Shown one piece after another: positions 17,589 through 26,543 of a stretch of DNA of 64,000 nt. The DNA lies in the NCBI RefSeq assembly GCF_000336615.1, contig NZ_AOLW01000011.1, positions 70,441 through 134,440 on the forward strand, read 5' to 3'. Below the pieces are notes generated by a model, which was not told the origin of the DNA, made no database searches, and saw only the letters and a program-made list of their open reading frames with translations. This DNA is from Haloarcula amylolytica JCM 13557 (GTDB lineage: Archaea > Halobacteriota > Halobacteria > Halobacteriales > Haloarculaceae). Within the stretch, counting starts at the first letter, position 1; every line of letters starts with the position of its first letter. The position numbers and the translations under genes were made by a program.

Positions 17589-18506
17589 TTACTGCTTGAC
17601 ACTCCCGGACGTCAGCCCGGAAACGATCTGCCGCTGGAACACGACGAAGATTGCGAGCAGTGGGACAGCGGCGAGCGTCGAGGCAGCCATCATCTGGCCC
17701 CACATCGTCTGATCCTGCTGCTGGAAGTTCTGAATCCCAATGGAGAACGGCGTGACGTTGTCGGTCGCCAGGACCGACGCGAAAAGCACCTCGTTAAACG
17801 CGAGCAGGAACACGAACATCCCAGTCGCGGCCAGGCCCGGTGCTGCAAGCGGCATGACGACGCGGAACAGGGCCTGTGTCCGCGTACAGCCGTCGATCCG
17901 CGCGGCTTCCTCCAGCGCGGTCGGTATCGTGTCGAAGTACCCACGAAGCATCCAGATGGTGAACGGGACGGTAAACGTCGTATAGAGGAATATCATTCCA
18001 TGGTACGTGTCTTTCATCGGCACGTTCGCCGACTGGTCCATGACGATGAACAACAGAAACATCGGGATGAGGATGAGTACTCCGGGGATCATCTGCGTTG
18101 CGAGTGCCCCCATCTCGAACTTCTCCTTGCCGGGGAACTCATATCGCGACAACGAGTAGGCAGCCAGTCCACCGATGAACAGCGAGAGGACCGTTGTCAC
18201 ACTCGAAATGATCAGGCTGTTAACGTAGTAGTCGACGAGCGGGAACCGCTGGAACATCAGGAAGTAGTTCTGGACATAGGGGTCCGCCGGAATTATGTCG
18301 AGCCCGAGCTGCAGCACTTCATCACGGGTTTTGAACGACGTCGTGAACATCATCCAGACGGGGAATATCGCGAATATGAGAACGAGGATGAGCACGGAGC
18401 GCCAGAGTAGTTGGTACACGAGCTCTTTGCCGTCGGCAGTCAGTCGCATTTCGTCGGGCACCACCGTACTTTCTGACCCAACGGCAGCCATGAGCGAACT
18501 GAGCAT
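17589..18506 (-). CDS. Carbohydrate ABC transporter permease (MalG type)
   Basis: A 305-residue inner-membrane subunit with six predicted membrane segments and the EAA loop EEAARIDGCTRTQALFRV near the C-terminal third, which docks on the ATPase. I chose ATG 18506, two bases after the stop of the upstream permease gene and about ten bases after GGAGGTG, a good ribosome-binding site; the longer start at 18542 would overlap the neighbour. It partners with the next permease and the binding protein at 19701. Confidence 0.92.
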   Translation of the reverse strand: MLSSLMAAVGSESTVVPDEMRLTADGKELVYQLLWRSVLILVLIFAIFPVWMMFTTSFKTRDEVLQLGLDIIPADPYVQNYFLMFQRFPLVDYYVNSLIISSVTTVLSLFIGGLAAYSLSRYEFPGKEKFEMGALATQMIPGVLILIPMFLLFIVMDQSANVPMKDTYHGMIFLYTTFTVPFTIWMLRGYFDTIPTALEEAARIDGCTRTQALFRVVMPLAAPGLAATGMFVFLLAFNEVLFASVLATDNVTPFSIGIQNFQQQDQTMWGQMMAASTLAAVPLLAIFVVFQRQIVSGLTSGSVKQ

Positions 18507-18507
18507 C

Positions 18508-19488
18508 TCAGATAGCACCTCCGTCGTAGCTAGACGCCACAACGCGCTTGTAATAGACGTATGCGATGGTCATAGAGAACAGGAACAGCATCGCGCTGAG
18601 CGCGGACCCGATCCCGTACGCACTCTGTTTGAAGCCAAAGGAGTAGATGAGCAACATCAGGACGTTCCCCGATTCGCTCGGTGACCCGCCCAGCAAAATA
18701 TACGGGACGGGGAAGTTGATGAAGGTCCAGAGGATCAACAGCAGTAGAATGACGGCAGAGACGGGCTTCAACTGTGGCAGCGTCACGTACCGCAGTTTCC
18801 CCCATCGGCCGGCCCCGTCTATCTCTGCAGCCTCGTACAACTGCTCCGGTACCGACTGCAGTCCGGCGTACAACATGATCGCCGCATACGGGAAGTTCCG
18901 CCAGACGTTCGCGATGATTATCGCGTACAGCGAGTTCGGGCCCAGAAGCCAGAACAGGGACCCCTCGATGAGTCCCGCCTGCCGGAGTAACGCGTTGATG
19001 ACTCCAGTATCGCTCCGGAACATCATCCGCCAGGTGAGAAGCGTGACGACAACCGGTGTCACGTACGGAATCAGAATCACGGTCCTCGCGACAAGCTTCC
19101 CTCGGAATTGCTTATCGAGGGTGAGTGCGGTGACGAGCCCGAGAACGTACGTCCCTACGACCGAGCCAACCGTGTACAGAATGGTGACTTTGAGCGAGTT
19201 CCAGAACTGTGCGCCATAGATCGTATCCTTCTGGAAGACCTTCGCGAAGTGGTCAAGCCCGACGAACGTCTCTGGGCGGAACCAGTCAGTGTATCTGAGC
19301 GACGGGAACTCGTAGAAACTCATAACGAACCCGAGGATGACTGGAATCCCGTGGACGAGAAGCATCATTGCCAGAGCCGGGGCAATGAGCTTGAGCCCGA
19401 AGCGCTGGCTTGCAGGTAACGAGCTAACGTATGGGATATGAACCGCTGGGAGTCGACGTCTGACTCGCTGGTACGCGGACAGGAGCAT
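18508..19488 (-). CDS. Carbohydrate ABC transporter permease (MalF type)
   Basis: A 326-residue permease with a short N-terminal cytoplasmic stretch and six membrane segments; the EAA loop is YEAAEIDGAGRWGKLRYV. Start 19488 (MLLSAYQRVRRRLP) was preferred over one 23 codons upstream, which would add an unrelated basic sequence. Between it and the binding-protein gene lies a palindromic element at 19560-19645, which may lower expression of the permeases relative to the binding protein. Confidence 0.9.
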   Translation of the reverse strand: MLLSAYQRVRRRLPAVHIPYVSSLPASQRFGLKLIAPALAMMLLVHGIPVILGFVMSFYEFPSLRYTDWFRPETFVGLDHFAKVFQKDTIYGAQFWNSLKVTILYTVGSVVGTYVLGLVTALTLDKQFRGKLVARTVILIPYVTPVVVTLLTWRMMFRSDTGVINALLRQAGLIEGSLFWLLGPNSLYAIIIANVWRNFPYAAIMLYAGLQSVPEQLYEAAEIDGAGRWGKLRYVTLPQLKPVSAVILLLLILWTFINFPVPYILLGGSPSESGNVLMLLIYSFGFKQSAYGIGSALSAMLFLFSMTIAYVYYKRVVASSYDGGAI

Positions 19489-19559
19489 ACACAATCGATT
19501 ATTATGCAATGTATTTAATCGTTCTGCACGACGTAGAGTGACACGGTCCCGACACAAAG

Positions 19560-19645
19560 CTATAGTAGCCGTTGAAAATCAATGCACACCTGATCGCACG
19601 ATGGCAGTGCGATCAGTGTGTAAATCGTTTCAATTGTTACTATAG
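19560..19645 (+). mobile_element. 86-base palindromic MITE-like element, copy B
   Basis: CTATAGTAGCCGTTGAAAA to GTTACTATAG, the same family as copy A with a few substitutions. It sits inside the sugar transporter operon, between the binding-protein gene and the MalF-type gene, and would form a long hairpin in their transcript. Confidence 0.75.
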
Positions 19646-19700
19646 TAGCTATTCGACGGGACAAGCACAGACCCACACTCCAACGATCTGTTTCCGGAGT

Positions 19701-21068
19701 TTATCCCTGAAGCGCGTTCTCTGCCTGCATCGCAGCCTGTTGGAGTGCCTTCTCGGTATCGCCTTCGGACCAGGAGTCCGTTGCTGCCTTCGTGAGTACC
19801 TTCGTGACAGCCCCCTTGATCGCTCCGGAGACATCACCCCAGCCCACGACTTGCGGCGCTGTCTTGGCGTTTGTGTTGTTCAGAACGTCTTCACTGAAGG
19901 ACTGATACAGCTCACCCTGGAAGGCGTCTTGCTCGAAGCTACTCTTGATCGTCGGCAAGAAGCCAGAGCCCTTCGCGAGTTCTGCGTTGACCTCGGGCTG
20001 CATCAGATACTCGATGAAGGTCGCGGCTTCGCTCTTCTTCTTCGTCCAGGGATGGATGCCCATGAGGTTCACTCCGAAGAAGGTCGACGACTCTCCCCGG
20101 GGACCGGCCGGCGGCTTGCCGACGCCGAGTTCGGCGTCGATATCGTTTGCTACCCTGAGCCCCTGCCACGTCGAGGCTATCCGTTTGCTGCTAAACGCGT
20201 TGTTCCGTGCAACGCCGTTCCACTCGACTGAGGCCTGTGGGGACGCTTTGTGCGTCGTCGACAGGTCCTTGTAGAAATTCAGCGCCTCCACCGCCGCGTC
20301 GCTGTCGAATGTCGGCTTGGACCCGGCGATCACGCTCCCGCCGTTTTGCCAGATGAGCATCATATAGTACTGGACGACTGCCCAGTTGTTCGCCCCAGGA
20401 ATGCCGAACAGGTATCTCGTGTTGTAGCCTTCCTGTTCCCACTTTTCGGCCTGCGTGTTGTACTTCGACGCATCATTCGCGAGTTCGTCCCAGGTCGACG
20501 GAGGGCCGTCGATACCGGCTTCCTCGAACAGCGATTTATAATAAATGTGCCCGCGGGGTCCCCAGAACCAGGGGAACCCAGCCCGGACACCGTCGAATTT
20601 GCCGATCTGAAGCGGCGAATCATAGATATTCTCTGTCGGCATCGAGACGCCGGCTTCTTCGAGGTCCATCCAGCCGTCGGAATTGACCTGTTGTGGCATC
20701 CACGTCGATGCGATCTCTTCGACGTCCGGACCGGTCCGAGTGGAGATACTGTTGTTTTGCTTCTTCCGAGCGACGCCCCAGCCCATCGTCTCGAAATCCA
20801 CGCTGATCCCGTGTTCTTTCTTCAGTATGGGATTGTGCTTCTCGTAGAACGTCTCAATGTGGTCATTGACGAAGTGACGGACAGTGAGTGTCGTTATATC
20901 GTTCGATTGCTCCCCGGTGCTCGCGCCGGAGTCGCCATCCCCGCCGTCCCCGTCGGAACTCTCTGAACTTTCGTTGCCGCCACAGCCCGCGAGCAGCGTG
21001 ACCGTTGCCGCTCCGGCGCTTTTGATGAAGCGACGTCGCTTGCCACTCCGCAAACTACTGTCTGACAT
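19701..21068 (-). CDS. Sugar ABC transporter substrate-binding lipoprotein
   Basis: A 455-residue extracellular solute-binding protein of family 1. The signal is of Tat-lipoprotein type: KRRRFIKSAG at residues 10-19, lipobox LLAGC with Cys29, then a Ser/Gly/Asp-rich spacer (about 30-50) typical of haloarchaea. WMPQQVNSDGWMDLEEAG and MLIWQNGGSV are binding-protein-like. It is the first gene of an operon with two permeases and the GH3 enzyme. Ligand: a sugar or oligosaccharide; the neighbouring hexosaminidase and deacetylase favour an N-acetylhexosamine. Confidence 0.9.
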   Translation of the reverse strand: MSDSSLRSGKRRRFIKSAGAATVTLLAGCGGNESSESSDGDGGDGDSGASTGEQSNDITTLTVRHFVNDHIETFYEKHNPILKKEHGISVDFETMGWGVARKKQNNSISTRTGPDVEEIASTWMPQQVNSDGWMDLEEAGVSMPTENIYDSPLQIGKFDGVRAGFPWFWGPRGHIYYKSLFEEAGIDGPPSTWDELANDASKYNTQAEKWEQEGYNTRYLFGIPGANNWAVVQYYMMLIWQNGGSVIAGSKPTFDSDAAVEALNFYKDLSTTHKASPQASVEWNGVARNNAFSSKRIASTWQGLRVANDIDAELGVGKPPAGPRGESSTFFGVNLMGIHPWTKKKSEAATFIEYLMQPEVNAELAKGSGFLPTIKSSFEQDAFQGELYQSFSEDVLNNTNAKTAPQVVGWGDVSGAIKGAVTKVLTKAATDSWSEGDTEKALQQAAMQAENALQG

Positions 21069-21311
21069 ATGCTATCACCAACGACCCATGTAGTATATAT
21101 AATTAATTGTTTGGGATATTCTTCGCAACAGATCCTACAGCCTATCACAAATACCTATCGTATGGTTTTATTATCCACTGCCATCAATCAGTAATCTAAG
21201 TGATCGCAGAGCGAGTCCGATCAGTCAGACAGTCGCTGGCTGACCGGAGCGTCTCTGCCGGCGTTGTCGTTGAAACAACTGACCACGGTGCCGCCCCTTG
21301 AACACCAAAAC

Positions 21312-22319
21312 ATGACTACACACGCAGTCTACGACGAGATCCGAACCGGTATCGATCGACTGAATCATTTCGAACTGAGTACGCACGACCTTTCCGAGCC
21401 ACGCGAGCGTATTGCACACGCTGACCGAGTCCACTTCATCGGCTGTGGGTCCTCGTACTGGACCGGCGTGATCGGTCAGTATGCGTCTTTCCAGAGCGGC
21501 ATCGATGCAACGGCGCACGCCGCGTCAGAATACCTGTTCGCCGGTCCGCCGATTACTGAGGAAACGGTTGTCGTCGCCTACTCCCAGTCCGGCGAGACGT
21601 CTGAAACCGTTACAGCCGCTCGACGAGCAAAAGAGGGGGGTGCGGTCGTTATCGGTGTTACAAACAGTGACGATTCGACGCTGGGGTCAGTAGCGGACGA
21701 GGTCCTCGTCACGCCGGCGGGGACCGAGAAGGCAGTCCTCGCTACCAAAACAGTCGATGCCGCGCTGATACTGACGTTCTCGTTGCTCGAAAGCAAATAC
21801 AGTGAGTACACACCGAGCGAACTGCAACGCACATGCCGGAACGTCATCGATCAGGACTTTCAGGCAGCCGTCGCCGTCCTCGCGGAGGCCAAGACACTCT
21901 ACACTCTCGGACAGGGGATCGAATATGGACTTGCAGGCGAGGCGGCGACGAAGTTCGGCGAGGGTGCACTGTTGCATACGACAGCGCTCCCGACACCGGA
22001 AATCAGCCACGGTCCCATCGCAAACGCTGCCGGTGAGCCGGCACTCGTCATTGCGACCCGAGAATCGAAGTCGTCGTTGACCAGCGAGGTCGTTTCAAAG
22101 CTACGCGACGCCGGAGTGACCACAATTGTCCTGCGGCGGCCGACGAACGACTACGGTGGAGACATCTCAATCGAACTCCCGTCCCAATCGCCAGACCACC
22201 CCATAGTCCCGTTGAAGATTCTGCAATCGCTCACGTACAAGACGGCCGTGAAGAAGGGATACGATCCGGACGATCCACCGGAACTCTCGAAACATATCGA
22301 GTGGAGTGCGCTGGGATAG
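21312..22319 (+). CDS. SIS domain sugar-phosphate protein (GlmS isomerase-domain/AgaS-like)
   Basis: A 335-residue protein with two SIS domains and no glutaminase domain. Sugar-phosphate contacts typical of the GlmS isomerase part are visible: GCGSSYWTG, YSQSGETSET, and TPAGTEKAVLATKT corresponding to the AGxExxVASTK segment of GlmS. The family interconverts aldose/ketose amino-sugar phosphates or deaminates them (AgaS, FrlB, NagB-II). I chose ATG 21312 (MTTHAVYDEI); the reading frame extends upstream only through a TTG. Divergent from the sugar-binding-protein gene, so shared regulation is plausible. It links the locus to amino sugars. Confidence 0.88.
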   Translation: MTTHAVYDEIRTGIDRLNHFELSTHDLSEPRERIAHADRVHFIGCGSSYWTGVIGQYASFQSGIDATAHAASEYLFAGPPITEETVVVAYSQSGETSETVTAARRAKEGGAVVIGVTNSDDSTLGSVADEVLVTPAGTEKAVLATKTVDAALILTFSLLESKYSEYTPSELQRTCRNVIDQDFQAAVAVLAEAKTLYTLGQGIEYGLAGEAATKFGEGALLHTTALPTPEISHGPIANAAGEPALVIATRESKSSLTSEVVSKLRDAGVTTIVLRRPTNDYGGDISIELPSQSPDHPIVPLKILQSLTYKTAVKKGYDPDDPPELSKHIEWSALG

Positions 22320-22496
22320 CGGGCTACACCAGCAACCCTAGCGAATGGCACGTATCGATCTGGAGTCCTGTCGATAGCTGCCAGCGGGACGAACGCCACG
22401 ATACACAGCCGCACAACCGATATTAATCCCGGCGGGCGCTGGATTATGCAGATTATATCATGAAGGTTAATCACACTCCGGATACGATGCGGCAGT

Positions 22497-23645
22497 ATGC
22501 AAATCACCGGATACGAACTGTTCGAAATCCCTCCCCGCTGGGTCTTCCTGAAACTAGAAACCAACACCGGAGTTCTGGGGTGGGGTGAGCCCGTCATCGA
22601 GGGGAGAGCGAAAACAGTTCGAGCGGCGGTCGAGGAGATGCTGGACCAGTATCTCATCGGGAAGGACCCGTTTAGAATCGAGGATCACTGGCAAGCGCTG
22701 TACCGTGGCGGGTTCTATCGCGGCGGACCGATCCTGATGTCTGCAATCGCTGGTATCAATCAGGCGCTCTGGGATATCAAGGGAAAACACTTCGGTGCAC
22801 CTGTGTACGAACTGCTGGGTGGCAAAAGCCGCGATAAGGTCAGAGTGTACAAATGGATAGGCGGTGACCGGCCTGAGGATGTCGCTGCAGAAGCGACGCG
22901 GTTAGCCGAGGCTGGCTACACCGCACTCAAAATGGATGCGACGAATCAGACCCGATTCATCGAAACAAAGGCGTCGCTCGACGAGATCACAGAACGGATT
23001 CAGCACGTTCGAACAGCAGTCGACGACCGAGTGGATATCGGGATCGATTTCAGAGGCCGAGTATCAAAATCGATGGCCAAGACCCTCACCAACCGCCTCG
23101 AATCCGTCGAACCGATGTTCATCGAAGAGCCGGTGCTTCCCGAGAACATCGAACACCTTCCGAACATCGCGGCCCAGACACGCGCACCAATCGCAGCGGG
23201 TGAGCGACTGTATTCGAGATGGGATTACAAAGACCTCCTCAAAACGGGGGCGATTGACGTGATTCAGCCCGATGTCTCTCATGCAGGCGGTATTTCAGAG
23301 ATGGTCAAACTGGCTAACATGGCGGAGTCACACGACGTCGCCATTGCACCGAACTGCCCACTGGGTCCAATTGCGCTGGCTGCGTCGATCCAGGTCGATA
23401 CGGTCGTTCCGAACCTGTTAGTCCAGGATCAGGGGTTCGACGTACACTCTGAGACGACCAGTCCCGCACACGACCTGCTGAATTCGAACCCGTTTGCGTT
23501 CGACGACGGCTACCTGAAGACGCTGGACGGCCCGGGACTGGGTATCGACGTAGCGCTAGACGTCGTTCGGGAGAAGGCAGAAGCCGATCTCGACTGGCAC
23601 AACCCGATATGGCGGCACGAGGACGGCAGCGTCGCCGACTGGTAA
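22497..23645 (+). CDS. Galactonate-dehydratase-like enolase superfamily protein with altered catalytic residues
   Basis: A 382-residue mandelate-racemase/enolase-superfamily protein that aligns nearly end to end with bacterial D-galactonate dehydratase DgoD (PPRWVFLKLET, GWGEPVIEGRA, GFYRGGPILMSAIAG, GLIGPIA-type CPLGPIALAA, final WRHEDGSVADW), offset by one residue. Metal ligands Asp184 (in IDFRGR) and the Glu residues of FIEEPV and AAGER are present. However, the two catalytic histidines of DgoD (FHGR and APHC) are Arg186 and Asn286 here. DgoD would convert galactonate to 2-dehydro-3-deoxygalactonate; with these changes the substrate or acid-base chemistry may differ. The IclR gene and glucose dehydrogenase gene follow on the same strand. 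Confidence 0.85.
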   Translation: MQITGYELFEIPPRWVFLKLETNTGVLGWGEPVIEGRAKTVRAAVEEMLDQYLIGKDPFRIEDHWQALYRGGFYRGGPILMSAIAGINQALWDIKGKHFGAPVYELLGGKSRDKVRVYKWIGGDRPEDVAAEATRLAEAGYTALKMDATNQTRFIETKASLDEITERIQHVRTAVDDRVDIGIDFRGRVSKSMAKTLTNRLESVEPMFIEEPVLPENIEHLPNIAAQTRAPIAAGERLYSRWDYKDLLKTGAIDVIQPDVSHAGGISEMVKLANMAESHDVAIAPNCPLGPIALAASIQVDTVVPNLLVQDQGFDVHSETTSPAHDLLNSNPFAFDDGYLKTLDGPGLGIDVALDVVREKAEADLDWHNPIWRHEDGSVADW

Positions 23646-23657
23646 CGATTGTTTCAT

Positions 23658-23669
23658 AATAATAAAAAC
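23658..23669 (+). promoter_or_regulatory. TATA-like promoter of the third IclR gene
   Basis: AATAATAAAAAC, about 29-40 bases before the ATG at 23698 and just after the stop of the dehydratase-like gene, so the regulator can be transcribed independently. Confidence 0.4.
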
Positions 23670-23697
23670 TTAAGCTATAGACGGGAGTAGTAATCTT

Positions 23698-24444
23698 ATG
23701 CCCGATAAAACTGAGACAGCAACACTTTCGGCACCGATGAAGACGTTCGCCATCGTCGACGTGCTCAGAGACGCCGACGGGCCGCTTGGCGTCTCAGAGG
23801 TGGCCGAGCAACTCGGGTACACTCGGAGTACGACATACAAGCACCTGAATACGCTGTTGCAGTCAGGCTACGTTACAAAGAGTACAGGGAACTATCAGCT
23901 GACGTTACAGTTTGCCGATATCGGCGAACACGTCAAATCTCAGGCACCCATCTACCACGATACGAAGCCCCAGATAGACCAGATATCGGCGACGACCGGC
24001 GAGTCCGCCGGACTGGTTATCAAGTGCGAAAAGCAAATTGCCGACGTCTATCATACCGCCGTTGACGACTCTCCGAGACACGTAAACTCCCCGTGTTTTC
24101 ACTGCAGCGCTCCGGGAAAGGCAATCCTCGCGGCGACCGACCCAGAGGCGGTCGATGCTATTTTAGACCACACTGGTCTGCCTGCAATGACCGAGAACAC
24201 GATTACGGATCGCCAGACGCTCACCGCCGAACTCGACAATATCCGGGACCGGGGTATCGCGTTTGAGCGTCGCGAGCAGTATCCAGACGTAAACTGTGTC
24301 GCGGTTCCGATTCAGGACCAGTCTACAACCGCAGCCGTGTACGTGGCAGGACACGCTGAACGGCTGAGCGGGAAGCGGTTACAGGAGGATGTCCCCGGGA
24401 TGATTCTGAGCGCCGTCAGGCAACTCAATGCGGAGCAAATGTGA
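23698..24444 (+). CDS. IclR family transcriptional regulator (3)
   Basis: A 248-residue regulator with winged helix (GVSEVAEQLGYTRSTTYKHL) and effector domain (HCSAPGKAILAATDPE; NCVAVPIQDQSTTAAVYVAG). It lies between the dehydratase-like and glucose dehydrogenase genes, the usual place for a local regulator of a sugar-acid pathway; haloarchaeal sugar catabolic operons are often controlled by IclR proteins (e.g. XacR, RhcR). Whether it activates or represses is not visible. Confidence 0.9.
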   Translation: MPDKTETATLSAPMKTFAIVDVLRDADGPLGVSEVAEQLGYTRSTTYKHLNTLLQSGYVTKSTGNYQLTLQFADIGEHVKSQAPIYHDTKPQIDQISATTGESAGLVIKCEKQIADVYHTAVDDSPRHVNSPCFHCSAPGKAILAATDPEAVDAILDHTGLPAMTENTITDRQTLTAELDNIRDRGIAFERREQYPDVNCVAVPIQDQSTTAAVYVAGHAERLSGKRLQEDVPGMILSAVRQLNAEQM

Positions 24445-24896
24445 GTCATTCGTCAGCCATTCCTGTTCACGGCCATTATCAGGACAGCCAATCGGCAATG
24501 CCCAGTACAGTCGCATCAACCCCGGTCCTATTTGACCGACGGCAGTTTCAGCAATGCCAGACATATCTCAACAAAAATTTTCATCCGAAGTAGAGTATTT
24601 CTTTTAGCGAAACTATTTGAGAGCGGGCCGCGAATGGTATAACAGACGTACACTTATTATACCCATTCACTTAGTTGAACCCAGCCTCTCCCAAATATGC
24701 ACATATCATCCTGTAGCCGTGCTCTACCGGTCCGCTTTCATCTGCTTGCCGTTCCACCGCTGTCGTTCAGTATGCTTCCCGCATCCCCACAGCTTTTCAT
24801 AATACGAAATAATTTCGCCGAACTCCCTCTGTCGATTGGTCGAAACATTCAACTGTTGATGGATGGTGCGTTTCACTCACGGGGATACCTACAACA
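24445..24896. other. Intergenic region before the glucose dehydrogenase gene
   Basis: About 450 bases, AT-richer than its surroundings. Contains a palindrome at 24805-24817 and long T/A-rich stretches, no supported gene. Confidence 0.5.
24805..24817. promoter_or_regulatory. CGAAA-TAA-TTTCG palindrome upstream of gdh
   Basis: A perfect 5-base inverted repeat with 3-base spacer, 80 bases before the gdh start, directly after TTTTCATAATA. A TTTCATAATA string also occurs just after the dehydratase-like gene (23653-23662), before the IclR gene. Candidate regulator site; inference only. Confidence 0.3.
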
Positions 24897-25955
24897 ATGG
24901 ATGCAATCGCTGTCAAGCGGGGGAAGACTCGGCCAGAACGCATCGACATCGAGCGCCCGGAACCGGACGAGGGAGAGGTGCTCGTGCGGACGCTCCGTGT
25001 TGGCATCGACGGAACGGACTTTGAGGTGCTATCGGGATCACATGGCGAGTTTCCCGAGGGCAGCGACTACCAGATACTGGGCCACGAGGCCGTCGGCGTC
25101 GTGGAGTCCTCGAACGGGACCGCGCTGAACGAGGGAGAGATTGTCGTCCCGACAGTCCGGCGGCCCGCAAACACGTCGAGCCGGTTCTTCGAGAACAACG
25201 AGCCCGATATGGCTCCACCAGGTGAGTATGTCGAACGGGGGATTGCGGGGGCGCACGGCTACATGGCCGAGTACTTCACCACACCCGCATCGTTTCTCGT
25301 CCCAATTCCGGAACCACTGGCAGATGTCGGATTTCTGGTCGAACCGATCAGCAATGCCGAAAAGGCACTTGAGCTGGCACAGCGCTCCAGATCGACCTTC
25401 GAGTGGCAGGATTCTGCCGGACTCGTCCTCGGAAACGGACCGCTAGGACTGCTCACATTGGCGATGCTTGCAGACCGGTGTGAGCGGACGTACTGTCTCG
25501 GCCGTCGTGAACGGCCGGACCCGACCATCGACATTATCGAGGAACTAGGGGCTACCTACGTCAATTCTCGACAGACGGCCGTCGACGAGATACCCGATGT
25601 CCACGAGCCGATGGATCTGGTGTTCGAGGCGACGGGGCACGCAAAACACGCGTTTTCGACGGTCGAGGCACTCGGTGCGAACGGAGTCGGCGTCCTCCTC
25701 GGCATCCCCGAGGATTGGGAATTCACTGTCAATGGCGGGGCGCTTCACAGGCAGTTGGTCCTCCAGAACAAAGCGTTGCTCGGGAGCGTGAACTCCAACG
25801 TCCGGCATTACAAACGCGCTCGTAACACACTTGCAGAATACCCGGACTGGTTCCTTGCGTCTATCATGACGACCCAGTGTTCGGTGTCGGAGTTTGCAGA
25901 CGCATTCGAGGAGTCACCGGAGACTATCAAATCGTACATCGAATTCAGCACATAA
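24897..25955 (+). CDS. gdh: Glucose 1-dehydrogenase, haloarchaeal type
   Basis: A 352-residue zinc-dependent medium-chain dehydrogenase that oxidises D-glucose (and, in characterised haloarchaeal enzymes, other aldoses such as galactose) with NADP to the lactone, first step of the semi-phosphorylated Entner-Doudoroff route. It closely matches Haloferax mediterranei GDH: AIAVKRG at the start, the catalytic zinc ligands Asp38 and His63 (GHEAVGV), and Glu149 (EPIS). The haloarchaeal hallmark of Asp38 in place of Cys is present, as is LGRRxRPDPTIDIIEEL in the cofactor domain and a final IEFST. In this locus it may oxidise a hexose or hexosamine. Confidence 0.93.
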   Translation: MDAIAVKRGKTRPERIDIERPEPDEGEVLVRTLRVGIDGTDFEVLSGSHGEFPEGSDYQILGHEAVGVVESSNGTALNEGEIVVPTVRRPANTSSRFFENNEPDMAPPGEYVERGIAGAHGYMAEYFTTPASFLVPIPEPLADVGFLVEPISNAEKALELAQRSRSTFEWQDSAGLVLGNGPLGLLTLAMLADRCERTYCLGRRERPDPTIDIIEELGATYVNSRQTAVDEIPDVHEPMDLVFEATGHAKHAFSTVEALGANGVGVLLGIPEDWEFTVNGGALHRQLVLQNKALLGSVNSNVRHYKRARNTLAEYPDWFLASIMTTQCSVSEFADAFEESPETIKSYIEFST

Positions 25956-26543
25956 GCTGCAGCATACCATCGATATGTGCATATTCACTTGAGAGAGTGG
26001 TATCCCCTCCGCATTTCTACATAAATAATCGCCTTAGTCACTCTTTTGACGAGAAAATTCGATACCGGGCTTCTCTGGAGGCATTTATGTCGACAATATT
26101 GTTATATGAAGATACCTACGGCATGTTTAGACGTAAGTATCTGTTGAGAGCGTAGAAATACATTGAACCCTCAAAATGAAACCCTCAAAACTGCTTCCGT
26201 ACACATTATTTAGCTGCTGAATCCCAGAGCACGTTCGAAGCGGTCGACAGTTTTGTTATTGAATGCACAGCTATCCCTTCGGTTGTCCCCCAAAACGCGT
26301 TCGGAGACTGACGATGTGGTCTCGACTCATTGCCGCACGGACAGTGGACGCGCTGCGTCGTCCCGCCCCGCCCGCTCGAAATGCGAGTGAGGGTAATCGT
26401 GGTTAGTGTCTCCGCGTACCGTCGAACCCGAAGGTGTCAGCGAACTTTGAAGGGGAGATAGCATACCTCCGACCAGTGATCGCAAATGGACTAATTTCGC
26501 CGGTCGACGCCTTAGCAGAGCGCGCTATCGTTCGCGCCAGTGG
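25956..26543. other. Intergenic region without a recognisable gene
   Basis: About 590 bases between gdh and the HD gene. The left half is AT-rich; the right half is GC-rich, and the minus strand has a short open stretch with FNNKTVDRFERALGF before a stop near 26215, too short to assign and without a start codon. It may be gene debris. Confidence 0.4.
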
